Shown here one piece after another: positions 18,035-27,168 of a DNA stretch of 64,000 nt. The position numbers were made by a program, and so were the translations under genes. A model generated the notes under the pieces. The model was given only the letters and a program-made list of their open reading frames with translations. It was not told the DNA's origin and searched no databases. The DNA comes from CAYGVT01 sp964353355 (lineage in GTDB: Archaea; Thermoplasmatota; DTKX01; GCA-020343715): positions 113,498 through 177,497 of the forward strand of contig CAYGVT010000133.1 in NCBI GenBank assembly GCA_964353355.1, read 5' to 3'. Positions within the stretch are counted from its first letter, which is position 1; each line of letters begins with the position of its first letter.

Positions 18035-19000
18035 ATGAACTGGAGACAGGCCCTCCTGCTCGTCGTGGCAGCCTCGTCCTTGGCAGGGACGGTCGCGCTC
18101 GCGGGGGGCTATGGGGGGACGGGCTGGCAGGGGGGCGCGCCGGTCCGTGTCGTGGCCTCGTTCTACCCCCTCGCGGAGTTCGCGCGCGAGATCGGGGGGG
18201 ACCGCGTCGAGGTGCGCTCGCTCATCCCCTACAACCAGGAGGTGCACAGCTGGCTGCCGTCCACGAGGGACATCCTTCAAGCGCAGACCGCGGACGTCCT
18301 CATCTGGAACGGCGCGGGGCTCGACCCGTGGTTCGAGGGGTCGGTCCTGAAGGCCATCGGAAGGGACGGGAAGGTCCTCGTCGACACGACCGAGGGCGTC
18401 GAGCTCCTGCCCGCCCCGGGCGGTCACGACCACACGGATGGGTCCGACGGCCACGACCACGGGGAGTGGGACCCCCACACGTGGACCGACCCCCTCACGG
18501 CCAAGGAGCAGGCGCGACGCATCTACCTGGGCCTGGTCGAGGCCGACCCCGATGGCGTGGCCATCTATGTCGCGGGGTGGGCCGCGCTCGAGGCGAGGTT
18601 CGACGCGCTCCACGAGGCGTTCAACGCCACATTCGCCGTGAGAGCCTCCTCTGGCTTCTTCACCATCCACGCCGCCTTCGGATACCTCGCCCACCGGTAC
18701 GGCCTCGAGGAGCACAGCCTCATCGGCATCTCGGGGGACGAGCAGCCCTCGATCGACGGTATCGCCGCCGCGGTCGAGGAGATGGAGGAAAAGGGCATCT
18801 ACACCATCCTCGTGAACCCCCAGTACCCGGAGGACTACTCGCGGACGCTCAGCGAGGAGCTCGGCGCGCGGACCGGCCACCAAGTGGACATCGGGAGGCT
18901 CTACCAGATGCTTGGTCCCGTCGACGGCATGGGCTACTTCGGGCAGCAGGAGGCCAATAAGGCCGCGCTCGCGGCCGCGCTGGGCGGGGGGGCGACCTGA
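18035..19000 (+). CDS. znuA: Zinc ABC transporter substrate-binding protein
   Basis: A 321-residue cluster A-I (TroA/ZnuA) binding protein. A signal peptide precedes RVVASFYPLAEFAREIGGDRV. Likely metal ligands are the His in EVHSWLPS, the His in DPHTWTDP, and the His in FTIHAAFGYLA. A His/Asp-rich loop (GGHDHTDGSDGHDH, about residues 128-141) sits where ZnuA proteins carry their zinc-sensing loop, so zinc is preferred over manganese. No lipobox is visible; it may be tethered by its signal anchor. It is the first gene of the operon and shares one base with znuC (TGATG). Confidence 0.92.
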   Translation: MNWRQALLLVVAASSLAGTVALAGGYGGTGWQGGAPVRVVASFYPLAEFAREIGGDRVEVRSLIPYNQEVHSWLPSTRDILQAQTADVLIWNGAGLDPWFEGSVLKAIGRDGKVLVDTTEGVELLPAPGGHDHTDGSDGHDHGEWDPHTWTDPLTAKEQARRIYLGLVEADPDGVAIYVAGWAALEARFDALHEAFNATFAVRASSGFFTIHAAFGYLAHRYGLEEHSLIGISGDEQPSIDGIAAAVEEMEEKGIYTILVNPQYPEDYSRTLSEELGARTGHQVDIGRLYQMLGPVDGMGYFGQQEANKAALAAALGGGAT

Positions 19001-19830
19001 TGGCATCCGGCACATCTGACGGTGGGCGGGGCGCAGTGGTCCGATCGGAGGTCCCGGTCATCGAGGTGCGCGACGCGGACATCGCTCGCGATGGCGAGCT
19101 TGCCATCACGGGAGCGTCGTTCACCGTCGAGGCGGGCGATTACGTGGGCGTGGTGGGCCCCAACGGTGGCGGAAAGACCACGCTCGTGCTCGGCATCCTG
19201 GGCCTGCTGCCGCTCTCGCGCGGTGAATCCCGGCTGTTCGGCACGCCCTCGCAGAGGTTCAGCGACTGGGCACGCGTGGGCTATGTCGCGCAGAACGCCA
19301 CCGCCTTCGACCCCGGCTTTCCGCTCTCCGTGCGCGAGCTTGTCGCCCTGGGCCGCGTGAGGGGGACCACACTCGGCCGGAGGCTGGGTCCCGAGGACTG
19401 GCGCGAGGTGGACGACGCGATGGCGCTCATGGACATCTCGTCCATCGAGCGCCGGCGCGTGGGCAGCCTCTCTGGCGGCCAGAAGCAGCGCGTGTTCGTT
19501 GCCAAGGCGATGGTCAGGAAGCCGGAGCTGCTAATCCTCGACGAGCCCGCGACCGGGGTCGACGCGGACGCGCAGGAGCGGTTCTACGGCCTGCTGGCGG
19601 ACGTTAACGCGCGACGCGGCACGACCGTCCTCATGGTCTCGCACGACCTCGCGTCCGTGTTCTGCCGGATGTCCAAGGTCATCTGCGTCAACCGCGAGGT
19701 GCACGCCTCGTCCATCACACCGGACCTCGACGAGGGCGCGCTGCTGCGCAGGGTCTACGGCGAGCACTTCACGTTCGTGTTCCACCGCCACGAGTGCGGG
19801 CTCGACCACGGGGGGGAGCCGCACGGCTGA
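19000..19830 (+). CDS. znuC: Zinc ABC transporter ATP-binding protein
   Basis: A 276-residue ATPase of the metal-importer type. Walker A is GPNGGGKTTL (about residues 53-62), Q-loop context is YVAQNA, the signature is LSGGQKQRVFVAKAM, Walker B is LLILDEPATGVD, and the switch His is in MVSHDLASV. ATG at 19000 overlaps the znuA stop by one base. The C-terminus ends in a short His-containing tail (HRHECGLDHGGEPHG) read through a run of seven G at 19810-19816. That run bears on how znuB starts. Confidence 0.93.
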   Translation: MASGTSDGGRGAVVRSEVPVIEVRDADIARDGELAITGASFTVEAGDYVGVVGPNGGGKTTLVLGILGLLPLSRGESRLFGTPSQRFSDWARVGYVAQNATAFDPGFPLSVRELVALGRVRGTTLGRRLGPEDWREVDDAMALMDISSIERRRVGSLSGGQKQRVFVAKAMVRKPELLILDEPATGVDADAQERFYGLLADVNARRGTTVLMVSHDLASVFCRMSKVICVNREVHASSITPDLDEGALLRRVYGEHFTFVFHRHECGLDHGGEPHG

Positions 19831-19852
19831 CCTGGGCTCGCTCGGTGCGCTC

Positions 19853-20689
19853 CTGGACCTGGCCTTCTTCCAGCGCAGCCTGCTGGGGGGGGCCATCGCG
19901 GCGCTCGCGTGCGCGGCCGTGGGCGTGTTCGTGCTGCTGCGCAAGCAGGCGATGGTCGGCCACGGAATCGCCCACGTGTCCTTCGGGGGCGTCGCGGTGG
20001 GCAAGTGGCTGGTGGTCGGGGGCCTGTACGCGGGCGCGGCCGAGACGTTCCCCCTGTACACCGCGCTCCTGTCCGCGGTCCTGGGCATGTGGGGCATCAC
20101 CTGGCTGCGCAGGCGCGGCATCGCGACCTCGGACGCGGGCATCGGATTGGTGACTGCCGTCGGCTTCGCCGTGGGCCTGGTGGTCATTAGCGCTGCCGGG
20201 GGCTTCAACCGCGACGTGCTGTCCTACCTCTTCGGCGACGTGACGACAATCGGCGTGCAGGACCTCGTGCTCTCGACGATACTGGGCGCGGTCATCCTCG
20301 CGTTCCTGCTCGTGCTCTACAAGGAGATGCTCTCCCTCACCTTCGATGAGGAGGCCGCGCGCCTCACGGGCGTGCCCGTGGGCGCCCTCTCCGCCGTGTT
20401 CGACCTGCTGGTGGCGTTCACCATCGTGCTCAGCATCAAGGTCGTGGGCATCGTGCTCGTCTCGGCGCTCCTGGTGCTGCCCGGGCTCTCCGCTTTGCAG
20501 CTCCGGCTCTCGTTCAGGGGCACCTTGCTCGCCGCGATGGCGCTCGCGGTGCTCTCGGTCGTGGTGGGCATAGTGCTCAGTGCCTTCTGGCCCGTCGCTA
20601 CGGGGGGCCTCATCATCCTCGTCGCGGTGGCGATGCTGGGCGTGTGCGCGCTCTACGTTAGGCTGGGGGACGCGCCCACGACCTCGTGA
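19853..20689 (+). CDS. znuB: Zinc ABC transporter permease, start codon unclear
   Basis: An ABC-3 family permease with about eight membrane helices: FVLLRKQAMVGHGIAHVSFGGVAVG near the N-terminus, a DVTTIG loop, and EMLSLTFDEEAARLTGVPV, which is typical of the family. The first canonical start in frame is GTG 19919. Family-like sequence continues upstream (LDLAFFQRSLLGGAIAALACAA, about 22 residues), so starting there would delete most of the first helix. No ATG, GTG or TTG occurs in frame between a stop near 19532 and 19919. CTG codons at 19832 and 19853 are candidates. Alternatives are a slip or sequencing error in the G7 run at 19810-19816. Confidence 0.85.
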   Translation: MDLAFFQRSLLGGAIAALACAAVGVFVLLRKQAMVGHGIAHVSFGGVAVGKWLVVGGLYAGAAETFPLYTALLSAVLGMWGITWLRRRGIATSDAGIGLVTAVGFAVGLVVISAAGGFNRDVLSYLFGDVTTIGVQDLVLSTILGAVILAFLLVLYKEMLSLTFDEEAARLTGVPVGALSAVFDLLVAFTIVLSIKVVGIVLVSALLVLPGLSALQLRLSFRGTLLAAMALAVLSVVVGIVLSAFWPVATGGLIILVAVAMLGVCALYVRLGDAPTTS

Positions 20690-20740
20690 GGATACGGGCT
20701 TCAGTCATCGAGGACCTACGGCACACCCTTAGCAGGTATC

Positions 20741-21976
20741 CTAGTCCGGCAGCATGAACGGCTTGCCGTTCTCCGGCAGGATGAACTCGAGCCCCGCGAG
20801 CTCGGGGTCGTCCGCGAGAGCCTTTGCGTTGGCACTGTGCATCACCACAACGCGCTCGGGGTCGCACCGCTTGATGAAGCCGACGAGGTCCTTGTGGTCC
20901 GCGTGCGATGAGAAGTCGAAGTACTCGAGCTCGGCCGCCACCTTCATGGGCTCCTCATCGACCACGAAGACCCCGTCGTCCATCAGCCTGCGCCCCGCGG
21001 TGCCCTCCACCTGGTAGCCCGTGAGGAAGATGGCGCTGCGCGGGTCGTCGCCGTGCCGCCCGATGTACTTGCCCACGGGCCCGCCCTCGAGCATGCCCGA
21101 GGTCGTCACTATGACGTCCGCCTCCATCGCTCGCGCGCGGCCCGCCTCGGACTTGACGTACCTCACGTTGGAGTCTGCCGCCCGCAGTGCGCCCGGGGCC
21201 CTCAGGTACGCGCCGTAGTTCATGTAGAGCTGGTTGACGGTCTTGCCCATGCCATCGAGCCAGATCTCATGGCCCGAGTCCTCGAGCATGAGCAGCACCT
21301 CCTGCGTCCTGCCGACCGCGAACGCGGGAAGTATCACGTGCCCGCCCCTGTCGACGACGTCGTCGATGCGGTCCAGGAACTCGAGCTCGAGCTCGTGCCG
21401 GTCGGGGTGCTCGCGGCCCGCGTAGGTGCCCTCGATGAGCAGGTTGCGGCACCGCACCGGCTTCGCGCCGGGGACGAGCCTGGTCGATGTTGTGCACATG
21501 TCGCCGGTGAACAGCGTGGACGAATCGACCGATAGCTCGTACATCGACGCGCCCGGCAGGTGCCCCGCCCGGTGGGCGAGCACAATCGCGCCCTCGAACT
21601 CGACGTAGTCGGTGTGGTCCAGGATGTCGGCCGTGTTGCACGCGGCGGCGACGTCGTCGACGGTGTAGGGGAAGGGCTTGCCATCGTGCTCCGCTATCTT
21701 GATGCTGTCGAGGCAGAGCAGCTCCGCGACCTCGGTCGTGACCTCGGTTGCGTAGATGGGTGACTGGTGGCGCCGGGTGGCCTCCGGCAACATGCCCACG
21801 TGGTCGAGGTGGCTATGCGTGATGAAGATGGAGTCGACGGGTGGCGCGCGCTCGGGGAAGCTCGGGGGCTTGGAGGCGGTGAAGCCGTAGTCGAAGAGGA
21901 GGCGGATGCCCGCGACGTCGATGAGGGCCGCGAGCCTTCCAACCTCGCCCGCCCCGCCCAGGAACGTTACTTGCAT
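20741..21976 (-). CDS. Beta-CASP metallo-beta-lactamase RNase (aCPSF2-like)
   Basis: A 411-residue enzyme. The metallo-beta-lactamase motifs are HSHLDH (about residues 53-58), the distal His in HRAGHLPG, and the Asp in FTGDM. The beta-CASP half has AFAVGRTQEVL, TTSGMLEGGPV, FDFSSHADHKDL and a final VVMHSAN. There are no N-terminal KH domains, so it is the short aCPSF2/RNase J-like archaeal type, probably a ribonuclease in mRNA turnover or 3' processing. ATG 21976 is 27 bp from the TATA box at 21999-22006, indicating a leaderless mRNA. It is divergent from the VOC-like gene, whose TATA box is only about 40 bp away. Confidence 0.9.
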   Translation of the reverse strand: MQVTFLGGAGEVGRLAALIDVAGIRLLFDYGFTASKPPSFPERAPPVDSIFITHSHLDHVGMLPEATRRHQSPIYATEVTTEVAELLCLDSIKIAEHDGKPFPYTVDDVAAACNTADILDHTDYVEFEGAIVLAHRAGHLPGASMYELSVDSSTLFTGDMCTTSTRLVPGAKPVRCRNLLIEGTYAGREHPDRHELELEFLDRIDDVVDRGGHVILPAFAVGRTQEVLLMLEDSGHEIWLDGMGKTVNQLYMNYGAYLRAPGALRAADSNVRYVKSEAGRARAMEADVIVTTSGMLEGGPVGKYIGRHGDDPRSAIFLTGYQVEGTAGRRLMDDGVFVVDEEPMKVAAELEYFDFSSHADHKDLVGFIKRCDPERVVVMHSANAKALADDPELAGLEFILPENGKPFMLPD

Positions 21977-21998
21977 GGAACGGCCAGGGGGATGGTGG

Positions 21999-22048
21999 TT
22001 TAAAAAGGGTTCGCTGCGCGGGCGGCGGTGCCGCATGGAAGGTATTTG
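21999..22048. promoter_or_regulatory. Divergent promoter pair
   Basis: TTTAAAAA (21999-22006, used leftward) lies 27 bp from ATG 21976. GTATTTG (22042-22048, used rightward) lies 28 bp from ATG 22073. Both starts therefore look leaderless, and the two promoters share about 100 bp. Confidence 0.6.
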
Positions 22049-22072
22049 AGGGTCGCAGCCCATTCCGCGCCC

Positions 22073-23461
22073 ATGGCCGCGCCCGCGAAGGACAAGGGCA
22101 GGAACGCGTTCGACTGGAAGCTCCACGAGGCCGCGGAGGACCACCTGCAGGAGCTGTTGGGCCGGTTCATGGCGCATCACGCGCCCTCGGCCGTGCTCGC
22201 GGAGCGGATGGAGTCCGAGACGTCGACGCGCCTCTTCGACTGGGTCGACCACATCGCCCTGCTGGAGGCCGATGTCAACCTGGACGCGCTCGCGGGCATG
22301 GGCTTCGCAGAGGTCGTCGGGGCCAAGGTGCCGGAGGGCGCGCGGCTGCTGAGGGTCGCGGGGAGCACGCTTTTCCCATTGCTCGTCCGCAGCGGCGGGC
22401 CCACGGAGCTCGTGCTCCACGTCGAGCAGATCGAGGCCTTCCAGGCCGTCCACGCCTGGAACAAGGAGGTCGTCGGGGAGCCCTGGGCGGCGGCGAGGTG
22501 GCTCGAGGTCGCGGCACGGTCCGACCGCAAGCTGGTCGCACTGGAGCGTCGCGGCCACTGCGGTTACGTGCTCGACGCCCCCCAGGAGGACGACACGCAC
22601 GCCTACGCAAAGGCGTTCCGGTCGCTCGTCGTGCGCAAGCGCGAGTTCTTCGGCGAGGACGAGGGCTTCCGCGCGACCGAGGACCTCCTGCGGCGCATAC
22701 TCAAGGACCTCCCCCCCTCGCGCGCCGCCGACGCCTTCTTCCGCGCGGAGAGGCGGTACTACGAGTCGCGCAATGACGTGGGCAGGCTGCAGCGTGAGCG
22801 ACAGGACCACCTCGGGATGGGCTGGGGCAACAACGACCACCACACCTTCCGATGCTCACGGGAGCACTTCCGCGACACTTTGATGCTCCTCGAGCTCCTC
22901 GGCATGACGATGCGCGAGAGGTTCTACGCGGGGGCTGAGGCCGGCTGGGGCGCGCAGGTTCTCGAGCACCCCGGGTGCGGCGCGGTCGTGTTCGCCGACG
23001 TGGACCTGCTGCCCGAGGAGCGGGGCACCAACTTCAGCACGGGCGCCCTCAAACCCCTCGACAGGCCGGGCACCATCGGCCTTTGGGTCGCGCTCCACGG
23101 CGAGAGCATGCTGCAGTCCGGCCTGCACCACATGGCGGCGCGCGTCGACTACCAAAGGTTCAAATCCGACATCACCGCCAAGGGCCACGGGATGATGGCG
23201 CCCTTCTCGGACTTCCCGTTCCTCGTCCAGGCCTTCTCGGAGCCCCAGAGGTGGCACGTCGACGCCGCGCGCGCGGCCGTCGTCGAGGACCAGGGTCTCG
23301 TCGATGAGGCCAGGCTCAAGGCCTTCAAGGAGACGGGCGCCATCGGCGGACATTTCGAGGCCATCGAGCGGAACCAGGGCTTCAAGGGGTTCAACCAGGA
23401 TTCCGTGAGCGTCATCATACGCGCGACGGACCCGCGCTCGCAGGGAAGGGGCATGGACTAG
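22073..23461 (+). CDS. VOC-superfamily protein resembling 4-hydroxyphenylpyruvate dioxygenase
   Basis: A 462-residue cytoplasmic protein. Three stretches look like VOC strands that carry metal ligands: WVDHIALLEADVNLDALAGMGF (about residues 50-71), NNDHHTFRCSREHFRDTLMLLELLGM, and GLHHMAARVDYQRFKSDITAKG. Near the C-terminus GGHFEAIERNQGFKGFN resembles the HPPD ending in which a helix closes the active site. The canonical third ligand motif (FFEIIQR-like) is not obvious, so dioxygenase activity is uncertain. Start ATG 22073 is supported by a TATA box 28 bp upstream. The assignment rests on motif impression alone. Confidence 0.5.
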   Translation: MAAPAKDKGRNAFDWKLHEAAEDHLQELLGRFMAHHAPSAVLAERMESETSTRLFDWVDHIALLEADVNLDALAGMGFAEVVGAKVPEGARLLRVAGSTLFPLLVRSGGPTELVLHVEQIEAFQAVHAWNKEVVGEPWAAARWLEVAARSDRKLVALERRGHCGYVLDAPQEDDTHAYAKAFRSLVVRKREFFGEDEGFRATEDLLRRILKDLPPSRAADAFFRAERRYYESRNDVGRLQRERQDHLGMGWGNNDHHTFRCSREHFRDTLMLLELLGMTMRERFYAGAEAGWGAQVLEHPGCGAVVFADVDLLPEERGTNFSTGALKPLDRPGTIGLWVALHGESMLQSGLHHMAARVDYQRFKSDITAKGHGMMAPFSDFPFLVQAFSEPQRWHVDAARAAVVEDQGLVDEARLKAFKETGAIGGHFEAIERNQGFKGFNQDSVSVIIRATDPRSQGRGMD

Positions 23462-23507
23462 CGCGCCACCGCAACCTCGCCTTGGACAGGGCGCCTTGCG
23501 GTGGGGC

Positions 23508-26500
23508 TCACACGGCCTTCGGAGGGGTCGGCGCGCCCGGCTTGGCCTTCCTCGCGCGGAGCATGAGGAACGTCACCACCCCCACGACCGCGACGGCGAG
23601 GATGATGAGCATGATGAGCCCCGTCCCCCCCGCGAGCGACCCCTCGCCCTCCACGAGCTCGAACGTGGTGCTCTCGGTCGCCTCGTTCCCGGCCCGGTCC
23701 ATGACGCGGACGGTGACCTTGTGGGTGCCTCGCCCGGCCAGGTCGACAACGATGCTGCGGTCGGCCGTGACGGCTGCCGTCCAGTTGCCCACGTCGACCC
23801 TGTAGCTCACGCGGTAGATGCCGCTCGGGTCCTCGGCGGTGAACTCCAAGTTCACCCTCAGGGCCCCCTGCTCTATCACCTCGCCATCCTCGGGCGATTC
23901 AATCGAGAGCAGGGGCGAGACCCTGTCGACCGTGATGGTGATGGAGGCGACCGCGGACACGAGGCCCGCGGCGTTCCTCGCCCTCACCCTTATATCGTGG
24001 GGGCCGTCGAGGGTGACCTCGGGCACGGGGAAGCCCATCTCCTGTCCCAGGGGCAACCACGTTGCGTCCTCTCCCGGGTCGACGTCGAGCGCGAACTGGA
24101 GCTCCACGCCGCCGTAGGGGTCCGTTACCTCCGGAGCCACCGCAAGCGGAGAAACCGCGTTCGTGAACGCCCCGTCGGGCAGCCGCAGCGTCACCTGGGG
24201 CGCCCTGGTGGCGAAGTGGATGCTCGCGCTCCCGACGCCGAGGTTGCCGACGCGGTCCTCGACTTGGACGTACAGGGCATAGTCGGCCTCGTTGCCGGCG
24301 ACCGTCCAGATGAGGCTTGGCGCGAACGGCACCACTTCCACGAGGTCGAACCTGTCCTCCGGCGAGAGCCACATGCGGGTGGGCCCGCTCCGGTCGTCGC
24401 AGCTGACGGTCGCGGTCAGGTTCACGCGTGTCGTGTACGTCGCGCCGCCCTCGAGCACGACGGTGACGTCGGGTGCGGTGCTGTCGAGCTCGATGGTGGA
24501 GCTCACCGGCAGCGACCAGATGCCGCGGTAGTCCTCGAACCTCGCGTGGACCGTCTTCGGGCCATCGCCTGCCGGGATTATCCAGAGCATTTCCGACACG
24601 AAGGCGAAGTGCTCACCGGTCATGAAAGCGGGGTCGTTCGCGAGCTCAACCCTGGACGGATGCAGCGTCAGGGGGAACTCGAGCTCCACCGAGACCACAG
24701 TGGTGGCCGTGAAGGCCGCGCCCTCCTCGATGATGACGGCGCCGAGGGCCTTCGGGAAGTAGACATCGATGGTGTCCTCGGCGAGCGCGACGTTGCCGAC
24801 CTTGTCGGTGAGGCGCATGTAAACCGTCCTCGGGCCGTCGTCGGAGCCGCCCAGGTCCCAGCCCTCGACCGTCCTGTTCGGTGGCGCGACCTCGACCGCC
24901 CCCCAAAGATCGGGACGGTTCGAGAGCTCGACTCTCGCGAGTCCCATGTTGTCGTAGTACTCAAGGTCGAGCCGCACCGTGGTGGTGGACGAGTACATCG
25001 CATCGCCCGATATCCTCACCGCCCCGACGGGTGGGGACAGGTCGAGGACCAGCGAGTCGTTGACGATGTCGCTGACGAGGCCGTGCATGTCGATGAACCT
25101 GGCGTACACCCCGACCTCGCCGTCCGTCCTGTCGAGACTCCAGCTAACGGTCTCGTTGTACGGGAGCGTGACCGCGCCGAGCATGTCAGGGGAGTTCGAG
25201 AGCTGCATCCATGGCACGCCGTACCTGTCGACCGCGGTGAGCGCGAGCGTCACCTCGGGGTCGTTGGTCGGGCTCACCTTCGGGGAGATGCCCATGGTGC
25301 CGGTGGGGCGCGTGGTGTCGACGACGACGCCCAGGCTGGTCGTGTTCGTCGCTCCCGACGTGTCGGTCGCACGTACCTCGATGGTGTTCTCGTCCTCCCC
25401 CAGCGGCAGCGTGACGCTCCACCGGCCGAGACCGCTCGCCATCGTCCACTCGCCGCCCGCCCTCCTCACCTCGACGGACACGACGGGGTCCCGGTAGTCG
25501 ACCACGAAGGCGCTCGCCATGATGGCCGCCTGCTCGGACTTGACGCCCTTCAGGCTCATGCCGGTGCTGAACTGGATGTACCTCACGTCGGAGGTTGTGA
25601 AGGCACCCCCCTTGACGAAGGGGGCCCATTCGGTCCAATCCCCCGCGGCGGCCCGCGTTCGCACCTTCAGCCCGATGTGGGTCTCGTCCGGGTTCGTGGT
25701 TGTCCACCTCATCCCCACGTTCTCCAGCCGCACGTCGTGGCCGAAGTCGTAGGGCTGGGACGTCCACGTGCCGTTGTATGTCCAAAGCTCGACGAAGTCG
25801 ACCGAGATGTCGGAGTAGTTCCCGGTTTGGGCGTAAAGGCCGCCGATCCAGAAGTTGCTTGGCATGTCGAAGACGGAGAACCGCGCCAGCACGCCGTCAT
25901 CGCGCATGAACGTCGCGCTTTTGTCCGAGGACGTGTAATCGAGCGTCCAGACGTGGTACCTGTAGTCCGAGTAGTCGTTGTAGACCTCGTTGCCCATCGC
26001 ATAGGCCCTCATGCGGTTGTAGTACCCGTCGTTCGCGTTGTAGGCGGCGACGGTGCTGCTGGGGATGCTGATGAGCCCGGGCGTGATGCCAACGCCGGCG
26101 CCGTACACGTCCGCATAGTAGAAGTACACCCGCATCTCGGCGGTCCAGTCCATGTCCGCAGGGAAGACATCGTAGGTGGAGCGGATGAGGCCCATCGGCG
26201 TGAAGCTGGGGTAGGGGTAGGTCGAGCGCATGACGAGGTTGCCACTGACGATTTGGATGATGCCCGTGCTCCGCTCGATGACCCATCTGTCCGCGAAGGT
26301 GGCGGTGTCGGTGAACTCGTCCCTGAACCAGAGCTGCGGACGCATGGTCAGGTTGCCGCTGGCCCAGGCGGTGTTCATGCCGGCGTGCCCCCCGAGCTCG
26401 GCCGGACCGAGCTCGACCCAGTGAGCGGTCGCGGTGCTGTTCCCGTTGACGAGGGCCTGCCTCTGTGTCAGGTGCTGCCCGTCCAATGGGGCCTCCACTC

Positions 26501-26606
26501 CGATCCATGGGCCATCCGCATCGACAAGTGAGGCCGAGGCGGCCATGACCACCAACAAACACAAGATGAATCGGGTCCCGCCCTTCGCTCCGTGACCATA
26601 TCGCAT
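23508..26606 (-). CDS. Surface protein with lectin/LamG-like domain and Ig-type repeats
   Basis: A 1032-residue exported protein. A signal peptide (RFILCLLVVMAASASLVDA) is followed at about residues 85-290 by a Tyr/Trp-rich jelly-roll-like region (FRDEFTDTATFADRW, MDWTAEMRVYFYYA, YHVWTLDYTSS, SVDFVELW) resembling concanavalin/LamG folds. At least six Ig-like repeats follow, each near 85-100 residues and with a DTTRPTG- or DLSPPVG-type linker. A C-terminal membrane helix (GGTGLIMLIILAVAVVGVVTFLML) and a basic tail end it. A GGAGGAG ribosome site precedes ATG 26606; TATA-like sequence is at 26658-26667. It ends 46 bp from the convergent VOC-like gene. Confidence 0.8.
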   Translation of the reverse strand: MRYGHGAKGGTRFILCLLVVMAASASLVDADGPWIGVEAPLDGQHLTQRQALVNGNSTATAHWVELGPAELGGHAGMNTAWASGNLTMRPQLWFRDEFTDTATFADRWVIERSTGIIQIVSGNLVMRSTYPYPSFTPMGLIRSTYDVFPADMDWTAEMRVYFYYADVYGAGVGITPGLISIPSSTVAAYNANDGYYNRMRAYAMGNEVYNDYSDYRYHVWTLDYTSSDKSATFMRDDGVLARFSVFDMPSNFWIGGLYAQTGNYSDISVDFVELWTYNGTWTSQPYDFGHDVRLENVGMRWTTTNPDETHIGLKVRTRAAAGDWTEWAPFVKGGAFTTSDVRYIQFSTGMSLKGVKSEQAAIMASAFVVDYRDPVVSVEVRRAGGEWTMASGLGRWSVTLPLGEDENTIEVRATDTSGATNTTSLGVVVDTTRPTGTMGISPKVSPTNDPEVTLALTAVDRYGVPWMQLSNSPDMLGAVTLPYNETVSWSLDRTDGEVGVYARFIDMHGLVSDIVNDSLVLDLSPPVGAVRISGDAMYSSTTTVRLDLEYYDNMGLARVELSNRPDLWGAVEVAPPNRTVEGWDLGGSDDGPRTVYMRLTDKVGNVALAEDTIDVYFPKALGAVIIEEGAAFTATTVVSVELEFPLTLHPSRVELANDPAFMTGEHFAFVSEMLWIIPAGDGPKTVHARFEDYRGIWSLPVSSTIELDSTAPDVTVVLEGGATYTTRVNLTATVSCDDRSGPTRMWLSPEDRFDLVEVVPFAPSLIWTVAGNEADYALYVQVEDRVGNLGVGSASIHFATRAPQVTLRLPDGAFTNAVSPLAVAPEVTDPYGGVELQFALDVDPGEDATWLPLGQEMGFPVPEVTLDGPHDIRVRARNAAGLVSAVASITITVDRVSPLLSIESPEDGEVIEQGALRVNLEFTAEDPSGIYRVSYRVDVGNWTAAVTADRSIVVDLAGRGTHKVTVRVMDRAGNEATESTTFELVEGEGSLAGGTGLIMLIILAVAVVGVVTFLMLRARKAKPGAPTPPKAV

Positions 26607-26840
26607 GGATTCTCCTCCACCTGCCGTGGCAAGCCCATCATGAATCCCCTACCATTGGAAATACTTTCGGTAAGGCGACACCCTGCCGACGGGAGCCCCA
26701 CAGGGGCGATGCCGGGGAGAGGGCCGTCACCGGCGCATGTCCCTGGAGAGCGGGTGCGGTCGGTGCCATACCGGAGGAGGTCGCCGTGTCTAGCTTGAGC
26801 GCGATGCCACTCCTGACCCCCCTGCGCGGTCCGAACAAAT

Positions 26841-26916
26841 GTTTATATAGCAGGACCCGCTTGCCACGGCGGGCGGGAGGAGCAATTCCTCCCGCGCTCC
26901 AAAGGAGAATGTCCGC
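26841..26916 (+). promoter_or_regulatory. TATA box and structured 5' leader of the RRM gene
   Basis: TTTATATA at 26842-26849 predicts a transcript start near 26872. The leader then begins at once with a perfect 9-bp hairpin: GCGGGAGGA (26873-26881), loop GCAAT, TCCTCCCGC (26887-26895). A second small hairpin CTCC-AAA-GGAG (26897-26907) would hide the ribosome site GGAG at 26904-26907, nine bases before ATG 26917. This is a candidate thermosensor or autoregulatory leader. The 300 bp between the two promoters of this region shows nothing else I recognise. Confidence 0.6.
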
Positions 26917-27168
26917 ATGAAACTCTACGTTGGGAATCTGTCGTACGAGGTAACCGATGACGACCTGCGCCTGGGCTTCGAGGCCTTCGGTCAGGTCGCC
27001 TCCGCTACCGTCGTGAAGGATCGGTACACTGGTCACTCCAAGGGGTTCGGGTTCGTCGAGATGAACACCGACACCGAGGCGCGCGCCGCGATCACTGGCA
27101 TGAACGGAAAGGATCTTAAGGGCCGCCCGATCCGCGTCGACGAGGCCCGCCCACCCAGGCCCCGATAG
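26917..27168 (+). CDS. RRM-domain RNA-binding protein
   Basis: An 83-residue protein that is a single RNA-recognition motif. RNP2 is LYVGNL (residues 3-8) and RNP1 is KGFGFVEM (about 43-50), with the aromatic residues that stack on RNA present. A short basic/Pro tail RPPRPR follows. Stand-alone RRM proteins of this size are common in cyanobacteria and other bacteria, often cold-induced, and patchy in archaea. The long structured leader contrasts with the mostly leaderless genes around it and suggests post-transcriptional control. It stands alone between two leftward transcription units. Confidence 0.93.
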   Translation: MKLYVGNLSYEVTDDDLRLGFEAFGQVASATVVKDRYTGHSKGFGFVEMNTDTEARAAITGMNGKDLKGRPIRVDEARPPRPR

